Below the pieces are notes generated by a model that was given only the letters and a program-made list of their open reading frames with translations, was not told the origin of the DNA and ran no database searches. From the NCBI GenBank assembly GCA_033764265.1, contig JANRJB010000073.1, positions 1-25,007 of the forward strand: DNA of 25,007 nt. Direction: 5' to 3'. The position numbers were made by a program, and so were the translations under genes. Position 1 is the stretch's first letter. The number at the start of each line of letters is the position of its first letter. Origin of the DNA: VGEM01 sp033764265 (GTDB taxonomy: Bacteria; Pseudomonadota; Alphaproteobacteria; Rhodospirillales; Rhodospirillaceae). This document shows, piece by piece, positions 6,440 through 14,327 of this stretch.

Positions 6440-7291
6440 TTAACGGCCCTTGCCGCGGAACCGTTCCATCATCGCTTCGTCCATGCCTGATTCCGCGGCG
6501 GCGTCGGCCATGTGCCGCGCCGTCACCCGCGCGGCGTTCTGCTTTCCGGCGTGGCGTTCGACCTGTCGCATGACCATGTTGCGCACGAATGGCGGCACCT
6601 TCATCAACTCGTGCATCGCGTCCTCGTCCCACGGCAGTTCGACCTTCAGGGCGGCGCCCGCATAGCCCTGCGGGGTTTCCTTGAGGGTGTGGCGGGTCAT
6701 GTTGTCCGTCGTCGCGAAGAAGTAATCGCGGCGGTCCTCGTCGCCTAGGCCGATCGGAAGGTTCATCGTCTTGATCCGCTCGGCGCGGTCCATCTCCGCA
6801 AGGCCCTGATCGAACACCAGCGCGACGATGTTGGCGATGACGATGCCGCTGCTTTTTTCCAGCCGCACGATCTCGTCGACCGTGCACTCGGCGATCTGCG
6901 GGCATTCCTGAAGGCTGGGCGGCTTCACCTTCTTCGAGGGGATGGCGGTGAAGCGGGTGTGGTCCAATTCGTTGACGCCTTCCGGATAGAAGCGCGCGGT
7001 CTCCATCACGTCAGCGACGTAGTCGGCCGGCGGACAGTTGACCACGAACTCGCCGGTGGCGCATATGTTCTCGAAGGTGTGCGAATCCTGGCGGAAGCCG
7101 ACCATCATGCGCGGCCGCTTGGCCATCACGTCGTATTGCATGATGTGCGAATAGGGCGCGGCGTTGACCCGGCCTTGCGCGTCAAGCGTGGTGATGACGG
7201 TGATCAGCTTGGGAAACAGCCAGACGTCCGAGTACCAGAACGGCCGGATCTTCGCTTCCACTTTCATGGCGGAGCCTGGGCGATGTGTCAT
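6440..7291 (-). CDS. Flavin reductase-like split-barrel protein fused to a PCP-reductase-like C-terminal domain
   Basis: 283 residues without a signal peptide. Residues about 15-200 form an FMN-binding split barrel of the flavin reductase/flavoredoxin type, with LITVITTLDAQGRVNAAPYS, RPRMMVGFRQDSHTFENI and GEFVVNCPP. Residues about 220-268 (WDEDAMHELMKVPPFVRNMV, then VTARHMADAA) resemble the small PCP_red domain. That domain is best known from the C-terminus of the light-independent protochlorophyllide reductase B subunit, and it also occurs as an accessory domain elsewhere. The ATG at 7291 overlaps the stop of the VOC gene as ATGA, pointing to translational coupling; an internal ATG at 7267 lacks a ribosome binding site. 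Its substrate is unknown. Confidence 0.8.
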   Translation of the reverse strand: MTHRPGSAMKVEAKIRPFWYSDVWLFPKLITVITTLDAQGRVNAAPYSHIMQYDVMAKRPRMMVGFRQDSHTFENICATGEFVVNCPPADYVADVMETARFYPEGVNELDHTRFTAIPSKKVKPPSLQECPQIAECTVDEIVRLEKSSGIVIANIVALVFDQGLAEMDRAERIKTMNLPIGLGDEDRRDYFFATTDNMTRHTLKETPQGYAGAALKVELPWDEDAMHELMKVPPFVRNMVMRQVERHAGKQNAARVTARHMADAAAESGMDEAMMERFRGKGR

Positions 7292-7836
7292 GGCTGAACC
7301 ATACCGACATACTGATACAGCACGATCAGGTGCCCGCCCGGGTCCAGCACCCCCATTTCCAGGATTCCCGGCCCGCCCTTGCCGTCCGAGGTATCGCGCC
7401 AGTCGGTGACGGTGTATCCGTCGGCGATCAGTTCGGCGCGCAGGGCGTGGAAGCGTTTGGTCTCGACCACCATGGCCGTCAGACTGGGCGCGCGGATCAC
7501 CGCCTTGGGGTCCAGTCCCTTCACCTCGGTGATGGCGAAGGTGCGCTGCTCGGTGGACGAATCCAGCGTCGCCTGGCGCACCGCTTTGGTCGGGTCGAAG
7601 TTGAAGGCCTTATAGGCATAGTTGTTGACAGGATCGACCTTGCTGTCCTCCATGCCCGCCAGCTTGAACCCCAGCCGGCCGACGTAGAAGGCGAGCGCCT
7701 TATCCATGTCCGGCACGACCAGATTGGGCCGCTTACAGCGGACGTAGCGCTCCTCGTCGGCCGCGACGGCCGGGGGTTGCGCGGCGGCCATGGTGAGCAG
7801 AACCAACACCGTCGCAAGCATCCATCCGCGAGTCAT
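7288..7836 (-). CDS. Exported VOC (glyoxalase/dioxygenase fold) protein
   Basis: 182 residues with a signal peptide (about 1-26, ending AVAA) followed by one vicinal-oxygen-chelate unit: RPNLVVPDMDKALAFYVGRLGFKL, a central RAPSLTAMVVET strand, and a closing LDPGGHLIVLYQYV. The usual first metal ligand (His in the opening strand) is Asn, and the usual final Glu (IEL) is Val (IVL). A canonical metal site is therefore doubtful and the protein may bind rather than convert its ligand. It is first gene of the operon VOC - flavin reductase - RidA. GGGGAGGGG upstream of the ATG is a strong ribosome binding site. Confidence 0.83.
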   Translation of the reverse strand: MTRGWMLATVLVLLTMAAAQPPAVAADEERYVRCKRPNLVVPDMDKALAFYVGRLGFKLAGMEDSKVDPVNNYAYKAFNFDPTKAVRQATLDSSTEQRTFAITEVKGLDPKAVIRAPSLTAMVVETKRFHALRAELIADGYTVTDWRDTSDGKGGPGILEMGVLDPGGHLIVLYQYVGMVQP

Positions 7837-8001
7837 GCGCCCCTCCCCTGTGGCGAATTCAGATGGGGGAGTTTATGCGACCGCGGGCGTCAGGGCAGGC
7901 AGATTCTCGTTCGCTGGCCGAAATCACGCGTCATGCGAGGCCTAGACCCGAGCCGCGTTTTTCGATTTGATCCGGGCTCCTCAAACAAGAGTTTCAACAT
8001 C

Positions 8002-9501
8002 ATGCAACGCCGTGACTTTCTGGGAACGACGCTGGCTGCCGCGGGTGTGACCGCCGCCGCGCCAGCCGCCGCCCAAGACCGGGTCTACGACTTCGTCATC
8101 GTCGGGGCCGGCACCGCCGGCCTGCCGGCCGCCATTTTCGCCTCGCGCCGCGGCGCCAAAGTGCTGCTGATCGACGCGGCCGCCGAGGTCGGCGGCACAC
8201 TGCACCTGGCCAATGGCCAGGTCGCCGCCGCCGGCACGCGCGCCCAGGCCGCCAAGGGCATCGTCGACGACACACCCGACCGCCACTTCGACGATATCAT
8301 GTTGCTGTCGCGCGGCGGCGCCGACCGCAACGTCGCCCGGCTGACCGCCGACCACGCCCCCGACACCATCAACTGGCTGCTTGACAACGGGCTGGTCCCC
8401 CTGCCCGACCATCCCGTCGCCGGCGACAGCCCGGGCCGGCCGGCCTACCGCACCGCGCGCTACATCTGGGGCGCCAACAACGGCCGCGACATCCTCAAGG
8501 TTGTCGTCAAGGAACTGGCGCCGGAACTGGCCTCGGGCCGCGTCGCCACCCAGCTCAACACCCGCGTCACCGGGTTCGTGCTTGGCCGCGACGGCGCGAT
8601 CGAGTCCGTGCGCGCCACCACGCAGGGCCGCGAACTGTCGTTCCGCGGCCAGCACTACCTGCTGGCCACCGGCGGTTACGCCATGAACCCGACATTGTTC
8701 CAGCGGCTGATCGGCGAGCCCAATTACGTCGACGGCTCGTATCCGTTCGCGCAGGGCGACGGCCTGGAAATGATCGAGGCCATTGGCGGGCAGTTGCGCG
8801 GCGCCGACCTGCACCGACCCGGCTCGGGCTCGATCCTGACCGGCACCGCCTTCCCGGCCAAAGTCTACGCCCGCTTCATCACCGCGCCGCAAGTTCGCAT
8901 CCCGTGGGAGATCTGGGTCAACGCCGCCGGCCAACGGTTCGTGGCCGAGGACGAGCCCGAGACCTACAATCGCGAACGCGAGATCAACAAGCAGCCGCTG
9001 TTCAAGTATGCGATCGTGTTCGACGAGGGCATTTTCCGCTCCGCCCCGCCCGGTATCGCCGGCTGGACCCACGCGAAGATCGCCGAGCATTTCGACCGGC
9101 ATCCCATGTTCCACCGCGCCGACACGCTGGACGAACTGGCGCGCAAGGCCGGCGTGGACGCGGCGGGCTTGACGGCGACGGTGAAAGCGTACAACGCGAC
9201 CGTGGCGAACGACGGCCCCGACAATCTGGGGCGCCAGTATCGGCCGCGCGCCATCGAGCGTGGACCGTTCTACGCCATCATCCATCTGGGCCACTCGGCC
9301 ACTTCGTCGGCGGGCGTGGCTATCGACAAGGATCTGCGCGTGATCCGGGCCGACGGCCGCCCGATCCCCAATCTCTATGCCGCCGGTGAGGTGCTGGGTA
9401 GCGGCGCCACGCTTGGCACCGCGTTCGTGCCGGGCATGATGCTGACCCCGGCGTTGACGTTGGGACGCCGGCTGGGACTCACGCTGCCGATCGAGACGTA
9501 A
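8002..9501 (+). CDS. Tat-exported FAD-binding protein, fumarate reductase/KstD-like
   Basis: 499-residue flavoprotein. A twin-arginine signal opens it (QRRDFLGTTLAAAG, ending AAAQ at about 25), and the dinucleotide motif VIVGAGTAGLPAA follows at about 32-44, with Asp58 after the second strand. The C-terminus has the family's LYAAGEVLGSG and a helix that closes the FAD site. It belongs to the fumarate reductase/succinate dehydrogenase flavoprotein family, as in urocanate reductases, flavocytochrome c-type reductases and ketosteroid dehydrogenases. No haem motif (CxxCH) is present, so its electron partner is elsewhere. The exact substrate cannot be told. ATG 8002 places the Tat motif at residues 3-8; the open frame runs further upstream but without signal-like sequence. 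An 86-bp diverged copy of its 3' end lies at 10985-11070. Confidence 0.87.
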   Translation: MQRRDFLGTTLAAAGVTAAAPAAAQDRVYDFVIVGAGTAGLPAAIFASRRGAKVLLIDAAAEVGGTLHLANGQVAAAGTRAQAAKGIVDDTPDRHFDDIMLLSRGGADRNVARLTADHAPDTINWLLDNGLVPLPDHPVAGDSPGRPAYRTARYIWGANNGRDILKVVVKELAPELASGRVATQLNTRVTGFVLGRDGAIESVRATTQGRELSFRGQHYLLATGGYAMNPTLFQRLIGEPNYVDGSYPFAQGDGLEMIEAIGGQLRGADLHRPGSGSILTGTAFPAKVYARFITAPQVRIPWEIWVNAAGQRFVAEDEPETYNREREINKQPLFKYAIVFDEGIFRSAPPGIAGWTHAKIAEHFDRHPMFHRADTLDELARKAGVDAAGLTATVKAYNATVANDGPDNLGRQYRPRAIERGPFYAIIHLGHSATSSAGVAIDKDLRVIRADGRPIPNLYAAGEVLGSGATLGTAFVPGMMLTPALTLGRRLGLTLPIET

Positions 9502-9509
9502 CGCTTTCG

Positions 9510-10826
9510 CTATCCGTCATTCTCGTCGGATACTTCGCCCTGCGGCGGCAAGCTGACCAGCAGCTTGTCGATCCGCCGCCCGTCCATGTCCACCACCTCG
9601 AACCTTGCGCCGTTGAAAGCGAACGCATCGCCCGGCGCAGGCACGTGAGCCAGGCGATGCAGCGCGAAACCGCCGACGGTCGAGTAAGCGCCATCACCGC
9701 GCACACCGACCAGACCGGTGCGATCCTCGAATTCGTCGATGGCCATGAGTCCGTCCACCAGCCATGAGCCATCTTCGCGGCGCGTCATTTGTGGCGACGT
9801 TGCTTCGCCCAAGCCGGGCACGTTGCCGGCTATTGCCTTGAGTATATCGGTTGGGGTTACGATTCCCTCTGTGACTCCGTAATCGTCAACCACGGCCAGC
9901 AAGTGCACGCGTTTGTGGCGGAACTGATCGAGCAATCGGAGCACCGGGGTTGATTCATGAACCGCAACGATCGGCACCATCACCTCTTTGAGGCGGATCG
10001 GTCGATTGCGCAGGGCGCGGCGCAGCGCGTCCTTGGTCTGGATGATCCCGAGCGCCCGGTCGACCGAACCATGGCAGACCAACAGTCGGGAGTACGGAGA
10101 GTCGACCAAAGTTGCCGCAACGGTTTCGTGGTCGGCGGAGATATCGACCCAGTCGATCTGGTTGCGGAGCGTCATCACGCTGCGCACCGTGCGATCGGCC
10201 AAGCGCAACACACCCTCGATCATTTCGCGTTCCTGGGGCACAAAAACCCCAATGCGAGTCCCCTCGGCGATCATCGCGCGGACCTCATCTTCGCTGACCT
10301 GGGACGGGCGTTGCTGGTCGAGCTTGAGCAATCGGAGCACGGCCTCGGTCGAAATCTTGAGCAGCCAAACGGCAGGAGCGGCCACTATGGAGACAATTTT
10401 CATCGGTCGTGCGACCGTTGCCGCAACCCGCTCGGGATGGGCCATCGCAATTCGTTTCGGTACAAGCTCGCCGATGATCAGCGAGAGGTAGGTGATCGCA
10501 AGCACGACAACGCCGATGGCAATGGCGTCACCGCGCGGCGCGATTCCCGGCAATGTATCGAGCCAGTCGCCCATCCGGTCCGCCAGAGTCGCCCCGCTGA
10601 TCGCACCTGCGAGTATGCCGACAAGCGTGATGCCGATTTGAACTGTCGACAGGAACCGACCGGGGTCGGCGGCCAGCGCGAGCGCCACGCGCGCGCCTCG
10701 GTTGCCGCGCTTGGCCAGCGCCGACAGCCGCGACTGGCGTGACGAGACCACCGCCAGTTCCGACATTGCCAGCACGCCATTGAGCAACGTGAGGAGAACC
10801 ACAAAGGCGATCTCGAGCGCTAACAT
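9510..10826 (-). CDS. CorC/HlyC-type CNNM transporter (hemolysin family protein)
   Basis: 438-residue inner-membrane protein. An N-terminal DUF21/CNNM membrane domain (about 1-180) begins FVVLLTLLNGVLAMSELAVVS and includes FLSTVQIGITLVGILAG and LIIGELVPKRIA. It is followed by a CBS-domain pair (about 195-310, SVMTLRNQIDWVD and LLAVVDDYGVTEGIVTPTDIL) and a C-terminal CorC_HlyC domain (about 330-425) beginning DGSWLVDGLMAIDEFED. Relatives are linked to magnesium/cobalt efflux; older hemolysin labels are misleading. I prefer the ATG at 10826 because GAGGG lies nine bases upstream; 10844 is an alternative six codons longer. It is flanked by the two copies of the flavoprotein 3' end. Confidence 0.9.
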   Translation of the reverse strand: MLALEIAFVVLLTLLNGVLAMSELAVVSSRQSRLSALAKRGNRGARVALALAADPGRFLSTVQIGITLVGILAGAISGATLADRMGDWLDTLPGIAPRGDAIAIGVVVLAITYLSLIIGELVPKRIAMAHPERVAATVARPMKIVSIVAAPAVWLLKISTEAVLRLLKLDQQRPSQVSEDEVRAMIAEGTRIGVFVPQEREMIEGVLRLADRTVRSVMTLRNQIDWVDISADHETVAATLVDSPYSRLLVCHGSVDRALGIIQTKDALRRALRNRPIRLKEVMVPIVAVHESTPVLRLLDQFRHKRVHLLAVVDDYGVTEGIVTPTDILKAIAGNVPGLGEATSPQMTRREDGSWLVDGLMAIDEFEDRTGLVGVRGDGAYSTVGGFALHRLAHVPAPGDAFAFNGARFEVVDMDGRRIDKLLVSLPPQGEVSDENDG

Positions 10827-10984
10827 GAGTCTGGACCCTCGCATTCGATAATTTTGAGCGGCGCATGACGGTGCCCTGCCCGCAGGTCGAACAACACTTT
10901 ATCGCATTTCGCCGGCGCGACAGAAATTGCGAATCAAGGCGTGGTGGCGCGCGACCGACCGAGATCGCCTGACGATAACAAGCC

Positions 10985-11070
10985 GGCACCGCGGTCCAGC
11001 CGGGCATGGTGCTGACCCCAGCGTTGACTTTGCGACGGCGGCTGGGCATGACGCTGCAGATCGAAATCTG
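10985..11070 (+). pseudogene. Decayed 3' fragment of a flavoprotein paralogue
   Basis: This 86-bp stretch aligns without gaps to 9415-9500, the 3' end of the Tat flavoprotein gene. By eye about 70 of 86 bases match. Translated in the corresponding frame it reads GTAVQPGMVLTPALTLRRRLG..., against GTAFVPGMMLTPALTLGRRLG in the intact gene. The stop is lost and nothing upstream of 10985 resembles the rest of the gene, so this is a remnant, not a gene. It lies in the 261-bp gap between corC and the small PLDc_N gene; the rest of that gap (10827-10984) shows no feature I can name. Confidence 0.75.
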
Positions 11071-11087
11071 CGTCATGGGAGTCGGCG

Positions 11088-11273
11088 ATGGCAGTGGAAA
11101 TCAACGGCCTGCTCGGGCTCCTCATCCTGGCCGGCGACGTCTGGGCCATCGTCAACATCGTCAACAGCGCGGCGACTACCGGCAAGAAAGTCGTCTGGAT
11201 TCTGCTGGTCCTGATCCTGCCGGTGCTGGGCCTGATCGTCTGGTATTTCGCCGGCCCGCGCTCGGCGAAATAA
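11088..11273 (+). CDS. Small PLDc_N-domain membrane protein
   Basis: 61 residues with two hydrophobic helices: LLGLLILAGDVWAIVNIV, then VVWILLVLILPVLGLIVWYFAG, with GKK between. This is the pattern of the phospholipase D N-terminal (PLDc_N) transmembrane domain found alone in many small bacterial proteins. No catalytic HKD motif is present. Function is unknown. GGGAG lies about six bases ahead of the ATG at 11088. It ends seven bases before the convergent exported-protein gene. Confidence 0.8.
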   Translation: MAVEINGLLGLLILAGDVWAIVNIVNSAATTGKKVVWILLVLILPVLGLIVWYFAGPRSAK

Positions 11274-11279
11274 GGCGAT

Positions 11280-12110
11280 TCAGTCTGCCTGGAGCGCCGC
11301 GCGCACGTCCTCGAAGCCTTGCCGGAATCCGAATGTCCCGCCGGCCGCGCCGGGCGTACGCACGCGGAATCCCATCGGCCGATGTTCGCGGTCGGTCCAT
11401 AAGTCGAAGTTCAAGGTGAAGCGCCCGCCGTCGGGCAGCGGCAGAGACTCCACGAACGTGAAATGGCGCAGCGCCGTTTCGCCCGTCGCACGCGGGACCA
11501 CGCGCTCGCCCGCGAACGACAGCGTCGCGGTGCCGCCCGACAGGGTACGCACGCGGTCGAGGTCCTGACCGGTCCAGCGAAAAGTCTGCGGTCCGCCCCT
11601 GGCCAAGTCGTAATGGCGGGTCATCACGAACATCGCCAGCGCGCTGGGCGACATGTTGATGAAGCAGTCGGGGTCGCACGCCGCCGTCGGGTCAAGGCTC
11701 ACCTTCGCCCCGCCGTCGCCCAGGCTGCGCACGGCGATGCGCACTTCGCGGCCATCGCGCCGCATGACCGCGACGACGGGCACACCCTCGTAGAGGCCGA
11801 GCCCGTCCGCCGACCGAGCGTTCCAGTCGGCGTCGAGATCGAATCGCGCCTGCACCCGGTAACGCCCGTCGGTCATGGTGATGGTATTCAGCAGCACGAC
11901 GCCGCCGGCCGACGTGGACAGGTATTCGAACGCCTCGGTGCGATCGAACGCCGGCCCGCCGCCGGTCACAACCATGACACCGGCGTCGATCAGCCGCGCG
12001 CCCGATACGCCGGCGTAATTGACCCGCGCCGGGTCAGGTACAAGCTGGGCAACCGCTGCCGACGTGCACGCCAACCCCAATAACGCAAAGATGAACGTCA
12101 CGCGAACCAT
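11280..12110 (-). CDS. Exported protein of unknown function
   Basis: 276 residues with a signal peptide (1-21, ...SAAVAQ). I do not recognise the family. The rest looks like a beta-sheet-rich globular protein: VMVVTGGGPAFDRTEAFEYL near the N-terminus, a CDPDC pair in the middle, and a C-terminal stretch ALRHFTF...FTLNFDLWTDREHRPMGFRV. The start at 12110 has GGAG about six bases upstream. It lies 50 bp after the DUF2238 gene on the same strand and is probably co-transcribed with it. The CxxxC pair suggests a disulfide once exported. Confidence 0.7.
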   Translation of the reverse strand: MVRVTFIFALLGLACTSAAVAQLVPDPARVNYAGVSGARLIDAGVMVVTGGGPAFDRTEAFEYLSTSAGGVVLLNTITMTDGRYRVQARFDLDADWNARSADGLGLYEGVPVVAVMRRDGREVRIAVRSLGDGGAKVSLDPTAACDPDCFINMSPSALAMFVMTRHYDLARGGPQTFRWTGQDLDRVRTLSGGTATLSFAGERVVPRATGETALRHFTFVESLPLPDGGRFTLNFDLWTDREHRPMGFRVRTPGAAGGTFGFRQGFEDVRAALQAD

Positions 12111-12160
12111 GGCCCGCTCCTGTGAAGTCGGAACGATTGGAAGTGCCGGCGGGCCCGGAG

Positions 12161-12790
12161 TCAACGCCGCTCGATCGCGGCGATGCCCGCCAGCGCGACC
12201 AGCGTGCCCAGCATTGCAAGTCCGGTGTCTTTCTGGGCGTCGAACACGTCGCCCTGGGTACCCAGGAAGGCGATCGCGTCCTCGGGGCTGACGATGCTGG
12301 CCACAATCCACTCAATCAATTCATAGGTCTCGCTGCTGGCCACCATCACGGCGAAGGCGAGGAACAGCGATACACCGCCGCGCATGCCGGTCGTGCGCAT
12401 CAGCAGTTCGCGCACCGGGTACGTCAGCAGCAGCCCGAAGGCGAAGTGCACGACGCGGTCGTAGTGATTGCGGTCCATCTCCAACGCGTCCTGCAGCCAA
12501 CGGCCGAGCGGAACTTCCGAATACGTGTAGTGCGAACCGATCACATGCAAGATCCAGAACGCGGCGACGAACACATGCGCCGCATCGGAAATCGGCCGGG
12601 TGCGGTAGATCACGACCAGCAAGCCCGCGCCGGCGAAGATCAACAGGTTTTCGAGCAGCCAGTCCGAGCGGCTGACCGGGTCGATCGCCGCCCAGGTCCA
12701 CACGCCCAGGCACAGCGCGGTCAGCGACTGCAGCATGCGGTTCGACGCGAAGTCACGTTCGACGGGAGTCGTCGCGGTGGTCCATGCCAT
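12161..12790 (-). CDS. DUF2238 (YjdF-like) integral membrane protein
   Basis: 209 residues with about five or six transmembrane helices. The diagnostic segment is MDRNHYDRVVHFAFGLLLTYPVREL in the second half, together with YTYSEVPLG and SSETYELIEW ahead of and after it. These match the DUF2238/YjdF family of unknown function. The start at 12790 is favoured by GGAG nine bases upstream; an ATG ten codons earlier is possible. It is divergent from the GST gene, 131 bp apart, and leads a probable two-gene unit with the exported unknown. Confidence 0.87.
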   Translation of the reverse strand: MAWTTATTPVERDFASNRMLQSLTALCLGVWTWAAIDPVSRSDWLLENLLIFAGAGLLVVIYRTRPISDAAHVFVAAFWILHVIGSHYTYSEVPLGRWLQDALEMDRNHYDRVVHFAFGLLLTYPVRELLMRTTGMRGGVSLFLAFAVMVASSETYELIEWIVASIVSPEDAIAFLGTQGDVFDAQKDTGLAMLGTLVALAGIAAIERR

Positions 12791-12921
12791 GGGATCGGGC
12801 TCCGTTCGCCAGTCTTGCACGAAACCGCCGGCACGCGACTGACCCAGGTCAAGACCGTTTCACCGTCGCGGGCACTCGGCGTAGGATGCGCCATCGCCTC
12901 GTCCGATCCAGGAGTTTCGCC

Positions 12922-13668
12922 ATGATCGACCTGTATTTCTTCCCCACGCCCAACGGCAAGAAGATCACTGTCCTGCTCGAGGAATGCGGGCTGCCCTACA
13001 CCATCAAGCCGGTGCACATCGGCCGCGGCGACCAGTTTCATCCCGACTTTCTGCGCCTGTCGCCCAACAACCGCATGCCGGCGATCGTCGATCACGCCCC
13101 GCCCGGCGGCGGCGCGCCGGTGAGAATTTTCGAGTCCGGCGCCATCATGATGTACATCGCTGAAAAAGCCGGCAAATTCTGGCCGCAGGAGATTCACGCC
13201 AAATACGAGGTTGCGCAGTGGGTCATGTGGCAGATGGGCAATCAGGGTCCGAAGATGGGCGAACAGGGGCACTTCCGCCGCGCCGCCGAGAACCCCGCCA
13301 ACGGCGACCAGAAGTACGCGATCACCCGCTTCGACAACGAGGTTCATCGGCTTTACGGCGTGCTCAACTTGGGTTTGCACCGCAAGCAATGGCTGGCCGC
13401 CGGCCAGTACACCATCGCCGACATGATCTGCTATCCGTGGGCGATCTACTGGAACATGCGCGGCATCGACATCAAGGAATTCCCAAATGTCGAGGCGTGG
13501 CTGGAACGCATCTCCGAACGACCCGCGGTCAAGCGCGGCATGGACGTCGGCATCGGCCCGATGGAAGATCCCAACACCCTGTCGCAGGAAGAAAAGGACC
13601 GCCGCGCCAAGATCCTGTCCAACCAGCGCGCCGTGCCGATTCCGCCCGAGTGGCTGAAGGCAGGCTGA
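12922..13668 (+). CDS. Glutathione S-transferase, YfcG/YghU-like (Nu class)
   Basis: 248-residue cytosolic GST. The N-terminal thioredoxin-like domain opens MIDLYFFPTPNGKKITVLLEE, whose TPNG motif is characteristic of the YfcG/YghU group. It continues with LSPNNRMPAIVDH and FESGAIMMYIAEK, which bind the gamma-glutamyl part of glutathione. The C-terminal helical domain has QWVMWQMGNQGPKMGEQGHF and YTIADMICYPW. Nu-class enzymes act mainly as glutathione-dependent disulfide-bond reductases. AGGAG seven bases before ATG 12922 fixes the start, and no export signal is present. It converges on the CpcT/CpeT-family gene, eight bases away. Confidence 0.92.
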   Translation: MIDLYFFPTPNGKKITVLLEECGLPYTIKPVHIGRGDQFHPDFLRLSPNNRMPAIVDHAPPGGGAPVRIFESGAIMMYIAEKAGKFWPQEIHAKYEVAQWVMWQMGNQGPKMGEQGHFRRAAENPANGDQKYAITRFDNEVHRLYGVLNLGLHRKQWLAAGQYTIADMICYPWAIYWNMRGIDIKEFPNVEAWLERISERPAVKRGMDVGIGPMEDPNTLSQEEKDRRAKILSNQRAVPIPPEWLKAG

Positions 13669-13675
13669 CGACGGA

Positions 13676-14317
13676 CTATTTCACGCGCCGGAAATCGCCG
13701 ACGATGCGTTCGCTGCGCGTGGAGCCATCGGCCTTCTCGTAGACGAAGGTGCCGTCTTCCAACACGCGGCCCGGCGTCACGCGAATCAGCACGTTCGGCC
13801 GCATGTTTTCTTTCAGGGTTCGATTGAAAATCACGCAAGTTCCATCGCCATTGCGGCCTTCGTAGGCCTCACCCACCTTCTTCAGGTGAAACGTGCAGTT
13901 GTCCGGGTACCCGTTCAGGTCGGACAGCGCCAGCGCCTTGGCCGCCGCCGCGCGGGGATCGGCGGCGCTGTGCACGCCGGTCAAGGTGTCGCGGGCCTTC
14001 TGGTTCAGTGTATAGAATTTCATGTCGATGCCCTCGGGCGTGGGCGTGTAGGTCCACACCCGCTGGCTCGACACCGGGCTATCGCGGTCGGGATCGCGCC
14101 ACTCGACGAACAGGGTCGTGCCCGGAATGTCGGGCATCTCCAGGACGGTGGCGAACATCGCCCGCAGCCGCGGCTTCGGCTCAGCGGATTCCGCCACCTG
14201 CTGCGCGGTGGAAAACTCTCCGCTCATCCACTGCATCAGCCGGTCGACATCAGCCTGCGTGTCCGCCGCCGCCGGCGCGGATATCGCGACAGCAACCGCA
14301 AGGGCGAAGCGTTTCAC
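13676..14317 (-). CDS. Exported CpcT/CpeT-family protein
   Basis: 213 residues with a signal peptide (1-18, ...APAAAD), then a domain resembling the CpcT/CpeT chromophore-lyase family: LMQWMSGEFSTAQQ at about 27-40, RVWTYTPTPEGIDMKFYTL in the middle, a C-x-F...GDGTC pair and a late FVYEKADGS strand. In cyanobacteria these proteins attach bilins to phycobiliproteins; non-phototrophs carry relatives whose role is unknown. Export and the absence of phycobiliproteins here argue against bilin ligation to antennae. The start is a GTG at 14317 with AGGGA upstream. It is the last gene of a five-gene minus-strand run. Confidence 0.75.
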   Translation of the reverse strand: MKRFALAVAVAISAPAAADTQADVDRLMQWMSGEFSTAQQVAESAEPKPRLRAMFATVLEMPDIPGTTLFVEWRDPDRDSPVSSQRVWTYTPTPEGIDMKFYTLNQKARDTLTGVHSAADPRAAAAKALALSDLNGYPDNCTFHLKKVGEAYEGRNGDGTCVIFNRTLKENMRPNVLIRVTPGRVLEDGTFVYEKADGSTRSERIVGDFRRVK

Positions 14318-14327
14318 CCGGTCGTCC

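Noticed and set aside
7919..7980. Possible short interspersed repeat (MRGLDPS-like coding pattern) ahead of the flavoprotein
   Set aside because: It recalls dispersed GLDP-type elements of alphaproteobacteria, but there is only one degenerate copy here and no clean inverted repeat.
7285..8001. N-terminal extension of the Tat flavoprotein frame
   Set aside because: It overlaps the VOC gene on the other strand and would bury the twin-arginine signal that begins at 8002.
6440..14317. A photosynthesis gene cluster suggested by the PCP_red-like and CpcT/CpeT-like proteins
   Set aside because: No bch, puf, crt or phycobiliprotein gene is present, and both domains occur in non-phototrophs.
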